From NCBI RefSeq assembly GCF_030818935.1, contig NZ_JAUTBD010000001.1, positions 3,224,001 to 3,288,000 of the forward strand: a stretch of 64,000 bases of DNA, given 5' to 3'. The notes beneath the pieces are model-generated. The model made no database searches. It was given only the letters and a program-made list of their open reading frames with translations, and was not told where the DNA came from. The position numbers were made by a program, and so were the translations under genes. Source of the stretch: Microbacterium sp. SORGH_AS_1204. GTDB taxonomy: Bacteria > Actinomycetota > Actinomycetes > Actinomycetales > Microbacteriaceae. Of this stretch, positions 41,614 through 49,832 are shown one piece after another (the first letter of the stretch is position 1; the number at the start of each line of letters is the position of its first letter).

Positions 41614-43068
41614 TCACACCGCGGGTTCGGTGGCCAGTGCGCGCTCGGCGATGATGCGAGCGTACTGCCGGCCGGAGTCCTTGATGGTGCGCTCCTGCGT
41701 CTGGTAATCGACGGCGATGATGCCGAACCGCTTGGCGTAGCCCCAGGCCCACTCGAAGTTGTCCAGCAGCGACCAGTAGAAGTAGCCGCGCACGTCGACG
41801 CCCTTCTCCACGGCATCCAGGACCGCCGCCAGGTGCGCCTCGACGAATTCGACGCGCTCGGTGTCGTGCACGCGCTTCTCGCCGTCATCGGTCACGACCT
41901 CGTCGTCGTACGACGCGCCGTTCTCGGTGACGTACAGCGCGGTGCCGACGGGGGCCGCGTACTCCTCGCTCACCCGCTCGAGCAGGCGGGTCAGCCCCTC
42001 GGGCTGCACCTCCCAGCCCATGTTCGTGCGCGACAGGCCCCGGTCGTGCCAGTACAGGTTCTGGTGTGCGGGGAAGGGCTTGCCGATCGGGCGCGGGGTG
42101 GGGGCGTCGCCGGCCGGCGGGTCGACCTCCGGCGGCGTTCCGCCGACGAGCTCACCGTGGTAGTAATTCACCCCGAGCGAATCGATGGGCGTCGAGATGA
42201 TGTCGAGGTCGCCAGGCTGGACGGCCTCCTGCCAGCGCGCGACGGCCTCGGCGTCGGTGTCGCGGAAGTCCTTGATGATGTCGGCCGGATACTGTCCACG
42301 GAACACCGGATCGAGGAACCAGCGGTTGAACTGCCCGTCGATGCGTCGCGCAGCGTCGAGGTCGGCGGGGTTGGCCGGGTTCACGGCATCCGCCACCGTG
42401 AGGTTCAGCGTCAGCCCCAGGTTGAGCGAGGCGTCACGGGCGCGCAGCTCCCGCACGGTCTGGCCGTGACCCAGCAGCAGGTGGTGCGCGGCGAGCATGC
42501 CCTCGGCCTGCGAGTAGTGCCCCGGGGCGTGGGCACCGGCGGTGTAACTGAGGAACGACGAGCACCACGGCTCATTCAGCGTCGTCCACACGTCGACGCG
42601 GTCGCCGAGGGCGTCGTGCATGTCGAGCGCGTACTCGGTGAAGAGATCGCTCGTCTCGCGGACGGTCCAGCCGCCCTTCTCCTGCAGCGCCTGCGGGAGG
42701 TCCCAGTGGTAGAGCGTCAGCCAGGGCAGGATGCCGGCACCGAGCAGCTCGTCGACGAGGCGCTTGTAGAAATCGACGCCCTTCGGATTGAGGGCGCCGC
42801 CGTCGGGACGCACCCGCGACCACGACGTCGAGAAGCGGTACGTCTGCAGGCCGAGCTGCTTCATCAGCTGCACGTCGTCGGCGTAGCGGTGGTAGTGGTC
42901 GCACGCGACGTCGCCGTTGTCGGCGTTGATCACGGCATCGGGCACGCGACTGAACGCGTCCCAGATGGATGCCGTTCGGCCGTCCTCGAAGGCGGCGCCC
43001 TCGATCTGGTAGGCGGCGGTGGCAGCGCCGAAGAGGAAGCGTTCGGGGAACGAACGGGACTGGGACAT
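41614..43068 (-). CDS. bglC: GH1 family beta-glucosidase
   Basis: A 484-residue family 1 glycosidase, presumably cytoplasmic as there is no signal. The N-terminus FLFGAATAAYQIEGAAFEDG, acid/base WTTLNEPW and nucleophile LYVTENGASYDDE are intact, as is SLLDNFEWAWGYAKRFG. It hydrolyses imported cellobiose or short cello-oligosaccharides to glucose. ATG 43068 gives the family length. It lies 29 bases downstream of cebG and upstream of cebR. Confidence 0.96.
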   Translation of the reverse strand: MSQSRSFPERFLFGAATAAYQIEGAAFEDGRTASIWDAFSRVPDAVINADNGDVACDHYHRYADDVQLMKQLGLQTYRFSTSWSRVRPDGGALNPKGVDFYKRLVDELLGAGILPWLTLYHWDLPQALQEKGGWTVRETSDLFTEYALDMHDALGDRVDVWTTLNEPWCSSFLSYTAGAHAPGHYSQAEGMLAAHHLLLGHGQTVRELRARDASLNLGLTLNLTVADAVNPANPADLDAARRIDGQFNRWFLDPVFRGQYPADIIKDFRDTDAEAVARWQEAVQPGDLDIISTPIDSLGVNYYHGELVGGTPPEVDPPAGDAPTPRPIGKPFPAHQNLYWHDRGLSRTNMGWEVQPEGLTRLLERVSEEYAAPVGTALYVTENGASYDDEVVTDDGEKRVHDTERVEFVEAHLAAVLDAVEKGVDVRGYFYWSLLDNFEWAWGYAKRFGIIAVDYQTQERTIKDSGRQYARIIAERALATEPAV

Positions 43069-43097
43069 GGTTCGGGTTCCTTCCGTGGGCGCGAGGG

Positions 43098-44000
43098 TCA
43101 TCCCTTGACCGCCCCTTGCATGATGCCACTGACGAGTTGCCTGCCCGCGAACACGAACAGCAGCAGCAGCGGGATCGTCGACAGCAGCACGCCCGCGAGG
43201 ACGATCGAGTAGTCGACGAAGTAGTTGGACTGCAGCAGCGACAGGGCCACCGGCAGCGTCGGGTTCTGGCGGTCGAGCACGATGAACGGCCAGAAGAAGT
43301 TGTTCCAGGCGCTGACGAAGGTGAACAGGCCGAGCATCGCGGCGGCGGGGCGCGCGGCCGGAACCCCCACGGTGAGGAACGTGCGGAACGAGCTCGCCCC
43401 GTCGACGCGCGCGGCCTCGATCAGCTCGTCGGGCACCGATTGGCGCAGGTACTGCGTCATCCAGAACACCCCGAACGCGCTCGTGAGCGCGGGGACGATG
43501 ATCGCGCCGAGCTGGCCGGTCCACCCGAGCTCGCTGAACAGGATGTACAGCGGCACGACGCCCAGCTGGGTCGGGACCGCCATCGTGCCCACGACGAAGA
43601 CGAGCAGCCAGGGTCCCCCGCGGAACCGCAGTTTGGCGAACGCCCAGCCGGCGAGGGTCGAGAAGAAGACGACGGATGCCGCGATGAGTCCGGAACTGAT
43701 GATGGAGTTCAGCAGCGCCGGCCAGAAGTTGACGGCCGGGTCGCCGATCACCGACGCGGCGTTGGCGAAGAAGTTGCCGCCGGGGATCCAGGAGCGCTCG
43801 GCGTCGCGGATGGTGGACGAGTCGCCCGAACCGATCAGCAGCGACCAGTAGAAGGGGAACAGGCTGGCCAGCAGCACCGCGCCGAGGGTGGCGTAGACGA
43901 TCCACCCGGGACGGGCGCCGCGCACGGGGCGCGGGCGACGGGGGCGGCCGGCGGGGTCGCGGTCGGCGATGGGCACGGGTGCGGCGTTGACGGCGGTCAT
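43098..44000 (-). CDS. cebG: Cello-oligosaccharide ABC permease (MalG type)
   Basis: A 300-residue CUT1 permease with six hydrophobic segments and the EAA loop PDELIEAARVDGASSFRTFL; the tail VSGIMQGAVKG is typical. The N-terminal 30 residues are Pro/Arg-rich. ATG 44000 overlaps the previous stop (ATGA). The symbol depends on the operon context and the CebR boxes. Confidence 0.9.
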   Translation of the reverse strand: MTAVNAAPVPIADRDPAGRPRRPRPVRGARPGWIVYATLGAVLLASLFPFYWSLLIGSGDSSTIRDAERSWIPGGNFFANAASVIGDPAVNFWPALLNSIISSGLIAASVVFFSTLAGWAFAKLRFRGGPWLLVFVVGTMAVPTQLGVVPLYILFSELGWTGQLGAIIVPALTSAFGVFWMTQYLRQSVPDELIEAARVDGASSFRTFLTVGVPAARPAAAMLGLFTFVSAWNNFFWPFIVLDRQNPTLPVALSLLQSNYFVDYSIVLAGVLLSTIPLLLLFVFAGRQLVSGIMQGAVKG

Positions 44001-45100
44001 CGGCCCGCCTCCTCTCGGGCGATGGATGCGGACGTCGACGGCGAGGACTCGGCATCCATCGCCAGCCGCTTCTTCGCGGCACGCGCCTGCGAACGGATCT
44101 CGCGGCGAGAGCGGGCGTCGCCCCGGCCGCCCTCGTCGCGCACGAGCGAGCGCGTGATGAACAGGTTGATCGCGCCGATCGCGAGGATCAGCAGGAACAG
44201 GATCCAGGCGAGCGCCGCAGCCCGCCCGAAGTTCCACTCGCCCCAGCCGACGTTGTAGAGCCACAGAGTGACCGTCAGCCACTGGTTGTCGGCGCCGCCG
44301 GTGCCGTACTGGTCGTACATGCGTGGCTCGTCGAAGATCTGCAGGCCGCCGATGGTGGCGGTGATGATGACGAAGACGAGGGTGGGCTTCAGGCTCGGCA
44401 GCGTGATGGAGAAGAACTGACGGATCTTTCCTGCTCCATCGACGGTCGCGGCCTCGTAGTACTCGCGGGGAATGGCCTGCATCGCCGCGAGCAGGATGAG
44501 GGTGTTGTAGCCGGTCCAGCGGAAATTGACCATCGTCGCGATGGCGATGTGACTGGCGAAGGCGTCGGAGTGCCACGGCACGGCCGGCAGGCCCAGGTTC
44601 TGCAGCGTGGTGTTCACGACGCCGTATTGGTCGCCGAACATGTTGCTGAAGATGAGGGCGACGGCGACGGGGGCCATCACGTAGGGCACCAGCACGCTCA
44701 TGCGCCAGAACGTCTTGGCGCGGATGTTCTGATCGAGCATTGCGGCGATCAAGACGGCGATGATCAGCTGCGGCACGCTCGAGAGCAGGAAGATGCTGAA
44801 GGTATTGCGCAGCGCGATCCAGAACTTGGGCTGCGAGAGCACCCAGGCGTACTGGTCGAAGCCGATGAACTCGCCGGAGTTTCGCACGAGGTCCCAGTCC
44901 ATGAACGAGATCACGGCGGTGTAGGCGATCGGGAAGAGCCCCGTGATCGCGAACAGGATGAAGAACGGCGAGATGTAGAGGTAGGGCGAGAGCTTCAGGT
45001 CCCACGCGCTGCGGCGCCGGCCGAAGCCGAGGCGGCGGGGCGTGCGCTCCCCCGTCGACGGCGTCGTCGTGGCGGCGGCCCGCTCGAGTGTGCTGGTCAC
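43997..45100 (-). CDS. cebF: Cello-oligosaccharide ABC permease (MalF type)
   Basis: A 367-residue CUT1 permease, longer than usual because of an Arg/Ala-rich C-terminal tail of about 60 residues after the last helix. YLYISPFFILFAITGLFPIA is the first helix, and REYYEAATVDGAGKIRQFFS is the EAA loop. GTG 45100 follows AGGAGA by four bases. It follows cebE after a 95-base gap containing a long hairpin. Confidence 0.9.
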   Translation of the reverse strand: MTSTLERAAATTTPSTGERTPRRLGFGRRRSAWDLKLSPYLYISPFFILFAITGLFPIAYTAVISFMDWDLVRNSGEFIGFDQYAWVLSQPKFWIALRNTFSIFLLSSVPQLIIAVLIAAMLDQNIRAKTFWRMSVLVPYVMAPVAVALIFSNMFGDQYGVVNTTLQNLGLPAVPWHSDAFASHIAIATMVNFRWTGYNTLILLAAMQAIPREYYEAATVDGAGKIRQFFSITLPSLKPTLVFVIITATIGGLQIFDEPRMYDQYGTGGADNQWLTVTLWLYNVGWGEWNFGRAAALAWILFLLILAIGAINLFITRSLVRDEGGRGDARSRREIRSQARAAKKRLAMDAESSPSTSASIAREEAGR

Positions 45101-45118
45101 GGTGTCTCCTTTTCCGAG

Positions 45119-45183
45119 CGCGTGAGGGGTCAGAATCTGTCGCTTCAGCCTCTGCTGGGCGACGTTTCTCGACCCCTCACGCG
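45119..45183 (-). terminator. 13-bp stem-loop between cebE and cebF
   Basis: CGCGTGAGGGGTC (45119-45131) pairs perfectly with GACCCCTCACGCG (45171-45183), with additional GTCGC/GCGAC pairing inside. As in the other sugar operon, it follows the binding protein gene and probably stabilises that message or attenuates downstream transcription. Confidence 0.75.
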
Positions 45184-45195
45184 AGAGGACGGTGG

Positions 45196-46473
45196 TCAGG
45201 ACAGGGCGTCGACCTCGGATGCCCACTGCTGCCACGACGTCGCGGCATCCTGGGTTCCGTCTTCGACGCGCGTCAGGGCCTTCTGCATAGCGTCGTTGAT
45301 CTGGAAGTAGAACTGGCCCTTGTAGGGCGACACCTTCACGGCCTGCGCGCGCTCGGAGAGCATCTCCCCGACGGGGGCGTCGTTGAAGTACGCGTTGGTG
45401 CTGCCGGTGAGGGCCGCGGCGCTCAGGGCGTCGGTCTGACTCGGGAAGGTGCCGGCGTTCTCGAACGCCTTGACCTGGGTCTCGGGGTCGGTCAGCCAGT
45501 CGGCGAGCTCCTGCGCGGCCTCGACGTTGGCGCCGTTGCCGGGGACGGTCAGGTACGACCCGCCCCAGTTGCCCGCGCCGCCGGGGAAGACGTTCGCGAT
45601 GTCCCAGCCGGTGACCTCGGGCGCGTTGCCCTCGATGACGCCGAGCATCCAACCGGGGCAGAGCATGGTGGCGAAGGCGCCGTTCGAGAGCCCCGCGAAC
45701 CAGTCGTCGGACCACTGCCCGAGGTGCGCCGACTGCGTGGCGCTGGCCTTCAGCACCTCGTCGTAGATGGCTTTGACCTCGGGGTTCTTCGTGGCGGTGA
45801 TGCTGCCGTCGTCGGGGTTCTCGTAGGCCGCTTCGACCTGGTTGATCGCGCCCTGGTAGGTGCCGCCGGCGGAGTCGAAGAACGCCTTGCCGGTCGCGGC
45901 GACGTACTGGTCGCCGACCGAGAAGTACGTCGACCAGTCGCCCTCGAGCAGTTTCGCGACCTCTGCGCGGTCGGTGGGCAGGCCGGCCGCGGCGAACAGG
46001 TCGGAGCGGTAGCAGACACCCTCGGGGCCGATGTCGGTGCCGTAGCCGACGAGCTGACCCTCGGGGCTGGTGGCGGCCTCGACCTTGTAGTCGAGCCATC
46101 GGCTCTTGAGGTCGTCGGGCACCGGGGCGAGCAGGTCGGCGTACTCCATGACCTCGGGCAGCCAGTCGACCTCGATGGCCTCGATATCGGCGAGGCCGGT
46201 CTTGCCGAGCTTCTGGAAGTAGTTCTCCCGCGCCTCGTTGCTGGTCGCGGCCTTGTTGTGCACGATCTTCACGTTCGGGTGGGCGTCCATGTACTCCTGC
46301 AGGAGCGCATCGGTGTACCCGAAGTCGTTGAAGGTGGCGATGGTCAGGGTGACCTCGCCGTCGGAACCGCCCGAGGCGGACCCCCCGGCGCCCGAGCAGC
46401 CGGCGAGCACGAGGGCGGAGGTGGAGGCGACGGCGGCGACGAGCGCGGTCCGACGCAGGGCACGAGAATTCAC
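45196..46473 (-). CDS. cebE: Cello-oligosaccharide-binding lipoprotein
   Basis: A 425-residue family 1 binding protein with lipobox LAGC (Cys26) followed by a Gly/Ser linker. VTLTIATFNDFGYTDALLQE starts the mature domain; RWLDYKVEAATSPEGQLVGY and LSNGAFATMLCPGWMLGVIE are later landmarks close to Streptomyces CebE-type proteins. ATG 46473 is followed by the Arg-rich signal. It is the first gene of cebEFG-bglC-cebR. The operon has no ATPase, so an MsiK-like ATPase elsewhere is expected. Confidence 0.93.
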   Translation of the reverse strand: MNSRALRRTALVAAVASTSALVLAGCSGAGGSASGGSDGEVTLTIATFNDFGYTDALLQEYMDAHPNVKIVHNKAATSNEARENYFQKLGKTGLADIEAIEVDWLPEVMEYADLLAPVPDDLKSRWLDYKVEAATSPEGQLVGYGTDIGPEGVCYRSDLFAAAGLPTDRAEVAKLLEGDWSTYFSVGDQYVAATGKAFFDSAGGTYQGAINQVEAAYENPDDGSITATKNPEVKAIYDEVLKASATQSAHLGQWSDDWFAGLSNGAFATMLCPGWMLGVIEGNAPEVTGWDIANVFPGGAGNWGGSYLTVPGNGANVEAAQELADWLTDPETQVKAFENAGTFPSQTDALSAAALTGSTNAYFNDAPVGEMLSERAQAVKVSPYKGQFYFQINDAMQKALTRVEDGTQDAATSWQQWASEVDALS

Positions 46474-46532
46474 GGTTCACTCCTTTGTGGTGGCTGTGGA
46501 CCGGCGCGGCGGAGCCTCAGGCTTGGCTCCCA

Positions 46533-46602
46533 TGGGAGCGCTCCCAGCCGGTCGGGACCGACTGTATGGGATCGCTCCCACGACGTCAAGAGAGCGCTCC
46601 CA
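46533..46602 (-). promoter_or_regulatory. ceb promoter with CebR operators
   Basis: On the minus strand TTGACG (plus 46584-46589), a 17-base spacer and TACAGT (plus 46561-46566) form the promoter. TGGGAGCGCTCCCA at 46533-46546 matches the known CebR box exactly; TGGGATCGCTCCCA at 46567-46580, one mismatch, fills the promoter spacer; a third half-degenerate site lies at 46589-46602. This gives strong repression in the absence of cellobiose. Confidence 0.9.
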
Positions 46603-46627
46603 CGAGATTCGCCCACCTTTGGTCTGA

Positions 46628-46696
46628 GCGATAAACGCTTCTCGCGGGAGAAAACGCGGCGACGAGGCGTTTCTCCCCGTGGATCGCGTTTATCGC
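46628..46696. repeat. 69-bp double-palindrome element, copy A
   Basis: Outer arms GCGATAAACGC and GCGTTTATCGC are an 11-bp perfect inverted repeat. Inside, GGGAGAAAACGC and GCGTTTCTCCC form a second stem. Followed by the conserved CGGCAGACGCGAG flank. No gene is seen from 46603 to 47362. Confidence 0.88.
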
Positions 46697-46746
46697 GGGG
46701 TTCCGGCAGACGCGAGCGCCTGGACCGGCGCGCGGGTGCGGTTTCT

Positions 46747-46815
46747 GCGATAAACGCTTCTCGCGGGAGCAAACGCGGGGATGGGGTGTTTCTCCTCGTG
46801 GATCGCGTTTATCGC
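46747..46815. repeat. 69-bp double-palindrome element, copy B
   Basis: Same length and outer arms as copy A, with inner GGGAGCAAACGC and GTGTTTCTCC. It is preceded by GTGCGGTTTCT and followed by TGCGGCAGACGCGAGGGC, both also seen around copy C. A GGCACGAGGGCGCGGCC-type minor repeat follows. Confidence 0.88.
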
Positions 46816-46933
46816 GAGGTTTGCGGCAGACGCGAGGGCCCGGCCGGCACGGGGGCGCGGCCGGCACAAGGGCGCGGCCGGCACGAGGGCGTGGTCGGCA
46901 CGGGGGCACGGCCGGCATGGGCGTGCGGTCTCT

Positions 46934-47002
46934 GCGATAAACGCTTCTCGCGGGAGCAAACGCGGGGACCGGGCGTTTCTCCCCGCGGATCGCGTTCATC
47001 GC
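46934..47002. repeat. 69-bp double-palindrome element, copy C
   Basis: Outer arms GCGATAAACGC and GCGTTCATCGC (one T to C change), inner GGGAGCAAACGC and GCGTTTCTCCC. The flanks match those of copy B. Confidence 0.88.
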
Positions 47003-47068
47003 GAGATCTGCGGCAGACGCGAGGGCACGGCGGGCACCAGGGTGCGGCCCGTACGGGGCGCGACCTCC

Positions 47069-47137
47069 GCGATAAACGCCTTTTGCGGGGGCAAACGCAG
47101 GGACGGGGCGTTTCTTCCTGCGAATCGCGTTTATCGC
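47069..47137. repeat. 69-bp double-palindrome element, copy D
   Basis: Outer arms GCGATAAACGC and GCGTTTATCGC are perfect; the inner part has diverged (GGGGGCAAACGC and GCGTTTCTTCC). It is followed by TGCGGCACACGCG, then GC-rich low-complexity DNA up to the purS leader. Confidence 0.86.
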
Positions 47138-47362
47138 GGGGATGCGGCACACGCGGGCGCGGGCGGCGCGAGGCCCGGCCAGCGCGAGGGCGCGGCCGGC
47201 CCGGGCCGCGGTCGGCGGGGGCGGGGGCGGGGGCGCGGCCGCGGCCGCGGCCGGCGGGGGCGCGGGAGGGAGCGCGCGGGAGGCGCGCCCGCGGCGACGG
47301 TGGGCGAAGGCCCGCTCCCGTAGACTGGAGCCCACAACGCCACCCGACTCCCTGGAGCTGCA

Positions 47363-47611
47363 GTGCCCACCATCGTCGTCGACGTCATGCCCAAGGCCGA
47401 GCTTCTCGACCCGCAGGGAAAGGCCGTGGCCGGCGCCCTGTCGCGTCTCGGTGAGCACCGCTTCTCCGATGTCCGCATCGGCAAGCGCTTCGAGCTCACC
47501 GTCGACGGCGAGGTCGACGACGCGACCCTCGCCCGCGCGCGCGAGCTCGCCGATGAGATGCTCTCGAACGCCGTCATCGAAGACGTGGTGAACATCGAGG
47601 TCGTGGAGTGA
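47363..47611 (+). CDS. purS: Phosphoribosylformylglycinamidine synthase subunit PurS
   Basis: An 82-residue PurS, the small structural subunit of FGAM synthase, which bridges PurQ and PurL. The sequence [20 protein letters not shown], then [20 protein letters not shown] is diagnostic. GTG 47363 is preceded by TGGAG. It overlaps purQ by four bases (GTGA). purL does not follow within the window. Confidence 0.96.
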   Translation: MPTIVVDVMPKAELLDPQGKAVAGALSRLGEHRFSDVRIGKRFELTVDGEVDDATLARARELADEMLSNAVIEDVVNIEVVE

Positions 47612-48315
47612 CCGCCCGCATCGGCGTCATCACCTTCCCGGGATCGCTCGACGACCGCGACGCACAGCGAGCGATCCGTCTCGCGGGCGGCGAGCCCGTC
47701 GCGCTCTGGCACGGCGAGCACGACCTCCGGGGCGTCGACGCCCTCGTGCTCCCCGGCGGGTTCAGCTACGGCGACTACCTGCGCGCGGGTGCCATCGCCG
47801 CATTCGCCCCGATCATGGCCGAGGTCAAAGACGCCGCCGCCAAGGGCATGCCCGTGCTCGGCATCTGCAACGGTTTCCAGATGCTCGTCGAGGCGCACCT
47901 GCTGCCCGGCGGTCTCATCCGCAACGCGCACCAGCAGTTCATCCGCCGCGACCAGCGCCTGCGCGTCGAAAACGCCTCGACCGCGTGGACGAGCGACTTC
48001 ACCGAGGGCGACGAGATCGTCATCCCGCTGAAGAACGCCGACGGCGGCTACATCGCCGATGCCGAGACCCTGGCCCGCGTGAACGGCGAGGGCCTGGTGA
48101 CCTTCCGCTACCTGGGCGTGAACCCCAACGGCTCGCTCGACGACATCGCGGGCCTGACCAACGAGCGCGGCAACGTCGTGGGCCTCATGCCCCACCCCGA
48201 GCACGCGGTCGAGCCCGGCTTCGGCCCCGGCACGAGCGCCGCGATGCGCTCGGGCGTCGACGGCCTGGGCTTCTTCACGTCGGCGATCGCCGCCGTGGTG
48301 GGCGCCGCGGCCTGA
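47608..48315 (+). CDS. purQ: Phosphoribosylformylglycinamidine synthase glutaminase PurQ
   Basis: A 235-residue class I glutaminase that supplies ammonia to FGAM synthase. [20 protein letters not shown] opens the protein; [20 protein letters not shown] and [20 protein letters not shown] hold the oxyanion region and nucleophile Cys, and [11 protein letters not shown] gives the catalytic His and Glu. GTG 47608 overlaps the purS stop. A copy of the dispersed inverted repeat follows 55 bases after the stop. Confidence 0.97.
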   Translation: MTARIGVITFPGSLDDRDAQRAIRLAGGEPVALWHGEHDLRGVDALVLPGGFSYGDYLRAGAIAAFAPIMAEVKDAAAKGMPVLGICNGFQMLVEAHLLPGGLIRNAHQQFIRRDQRLRVENASTAWTSDFTEGDEIVIPLKNADGGYIADAETLARVNGEGLVTFRYLGVNPNGSLDDIAGLTNERGNVVGLMPHPEHAVEPGFGPGTSAAMRSGVDGLGFFTSAIAAVVGAAA

Positions 48316-48370
48316 CCCGTCGGGAGCATCGCCGCAGCCGGGTGCCGCATCCGCGAGCACCCGCTCTCCG

Positions 48371-48454
48371 GTGACGAGCGGAGGATCAGGGACCAGCGGA
48401 GGACCCTCGACGATCAAGCGCCCTCCCCTCACCCCTCGCCCTCCCCTCGACACC
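48371..48454. repeat. ~82-bp dispersed inverted repeat, copy 4
   Basis: Left arm GTGACGAGCGGAGGATCAGG then GACCAGCGGAGGA; the right arm in reverse complement is GTGTCGAGGGGAGGGCGAGG then GGTGAGGGGAGGG. It is the most diverged copy and lies 38 kb from the others, between purQ and the GntR gene. Confidence 0.78.
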
Positions 48455-48519
48455 GAGGCCCGACGCCCGACGCCCGACGCCCGACGTCCGATGCGGCGGG
48501 CGCGCGGTAGCGTGAGACC

Positions 48520-49233
48520 GTGTCCGACAAGCGCGCCCCCGACCAGGACGCGCTCATCGACCGCATCCTGCAGCTCTGGCGGGCGGATGCCGAGACCCTC
48601 CCGTCCGAGCCGCGCCTGGCCGAGCTCACCGGCGCGAGCCGCAACTCGGTGCGCGAGGCGCTGATCCGCCTCGAGGAGCGCGGGTACGTGCACCGCACGC
48701 AGGGCGCGCGCACCTCGCCCAACCGGCGTCTGCCGGGGGTCGGCCGCCGCATCGACGAGCAGTTCGACCACTCCCTGTCGATCCGCGCCGCCGGCTACGA
48801 GCCCACCCTCGATGTCGTCGCGGCCGATCACGTGACCCTCCGCCCCGGCGGCGACCGCTACGACGACCTGCCCGACGGCACCGCGGTGCTGCGCACGCGC
48901 AAGATGTGGCGTGTCGACGGCGCCCCCTACGCCCTCGCCGAAGACCTCGTGCCCCTCGCCCGCGATGTCGAGCTCGACCCGCGCCGGCCGGTGTTCGATC
49001 TCGCCGAAGCCGCCAACGGCATCCGGGTCGCCTGGGAGACGATGTGGATCGACGCGATCGTCCTCGACGCGGAGCGCGCGGGAATCCTGGATGCCGAGAC
49101 CGGCACGCCCGTGATCGAGATGACCTACTGCGGATACGGCGCCGACGACCGCATCGGGTACTGGTCGCGCGAGGTGCAGCTGGCCGCGCCTGCGGGGCTG
49201 CGCAATGCGCTGATCCGCCGCGTCCGCTCGTGA
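48520..49233 (+). CDS. GntR family regulator with UTRA domain
   Basis: A 237-residue HutC-type regulator. The winged helix at residues about 10-70 reads IDRILQLWRADAETLPSEPR, LAELTGASRNSVREALIRLE and ERGYVHRTQGARTSPNRRLP; the UTRA effector domain follows (AVLRTRKMWRVDGAPYALAE). GTG 48520 is preceded by TAGCGT (48508-48513) at 6 bases, indicating a leaderless message. It is followed by the ureidoglycolate-lyase-like gene, with twin palindromes between them that it may bind. Confidence 0.92.
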   Translation: MSDKRAPDQDALIDRILQLWRADAETLPSEPRLAELTGASRNSVREALIRLEERGYVHRTQGARTSPNRRLPGVGRRIDEQFDHSLSIRAAGYEPTLDVVAADHVTLRPGGDRYDDLPDGTAVLRTRKMWRVDGAPYALAEDLVPLARDVELDPRRPVFDLAEAANGIRVAWETMWIDAIVLDAERAGILDAETGTPVIEMTYCGYGADDRIGYWSREVQLAAPAGLRNALIRRVRS

Positions 49234-49263
49234 CGCGTTTCGTCGGTGTAACCGCGTCGTGAA

Positions 49264-49300
49264 CGTGTCGGACACGGTGTGGATCAACTTGTTGGACAAG
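49264..49300 (+). promoter_or_regulatory. Candidate GntR operators
   Basis: CGTGTCGGACACG (49264-49276) is a perfect 13-bp palindrome with a central G, and CTTGTTGGACAAG (49288-49300) has arms CTTGT/ACAAG. They lie 31 bases after the GntR stop and 36-72 bases before the next start. TACGCT at 49303-49308 could serve as a -10. Confidence 0.6.
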
Positions 49301-49335
49301 CGTACGCTCGTGGCACCCGACGAAAGCGAGCCGCC

Positions 49336-49830
49336 GTGTCCGACACCCTCACCGTCCACGCCCTGACCTCCGAGGTCGTCACCCCCGCGGGCTTCGAGCC
49401 CTACGGTGTCGTGCTGACACCGATGGAGGACGGCACCCCGTTCACCGCCGAAGAGGCGGTGCTCGACGTGTCCAACGGCATCCCGCGCTTCTACCTCATG
49501 CACCTCGAAGACAAGCCGGCCGCGTTCGTGCGCGTCACGCGCCACCTCGAGACGACGCAGACGCTGATGGCGGTCGGCGATGTCGAGTGGACGATCGCCG
49601 TGGCTGCCCCCGGCATCGACGAGCCCGGTCTCGACGACCTGCGCGCCTTCCGCATCCCGCCGCGCACCGCCATCACGATGCGCAAGGGCACCTGGCACGC
49701 GGGACCCTTCTTCGCCGAGCCGAGCATGGACTTCGTCAACCTCGAACTCGACGACACCAACGTCGCCGACCACCACAACCACCGTCTCGACGACGCCCAC
49801 GGTGTGCGTGTCGTGATCGACGCGGAGTGA
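49336..49830 (+). CDS. Ureidoglycolate lyase-like protein (AllA fold)
   Basis: A 164-residue protein resembling ureidoglycolate lyase, which releases urea and glyoxylate in allantoin breakdown. GFEPYGVVLTPMEDGTPF, LETTQTLMAVGDVEWTIAVA and MRKGTWHAGPFFAEPSMDFV follow the cupin-like AllA pattern, including the conserved His near the end. GTG 49336 was chosen; an upstream start at 49279 would extend into the operator region. The next gene begins 2 bases after the stop. It could act on a related ureido acid. Confidence 0.78.
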   Translation: MSDTLTVHALTSEVVTPAGFEPYGVVLTPMEDGTPFTAEEAVLDVSNGIPRFYLMHLEDKPAAFVRVTRHLETTQTLMAVGDVEWTIAVAAPGIDEPGLDDLRAFRIPPRTAITMRKGTWHAGPFFAEPSMDFVNLELDDTNVADHHNHRLDDAHGVRVVIDAE

Positions 49831-49832
49831 GC

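Noticed and set aside
46628..47137. CRISPR-like array of four repeats
   Set aside because: Repeats are 69 bp palindromes with unequal GC-rich spacers that share sequence with each other, and no cas gene is present.
47131..49800. 889-residue minus-strand open frame across purS, purQ, GntR and the AllA-like gene
   Set aside because: It is antisense to four well-supported genes and has no recognisable domain.
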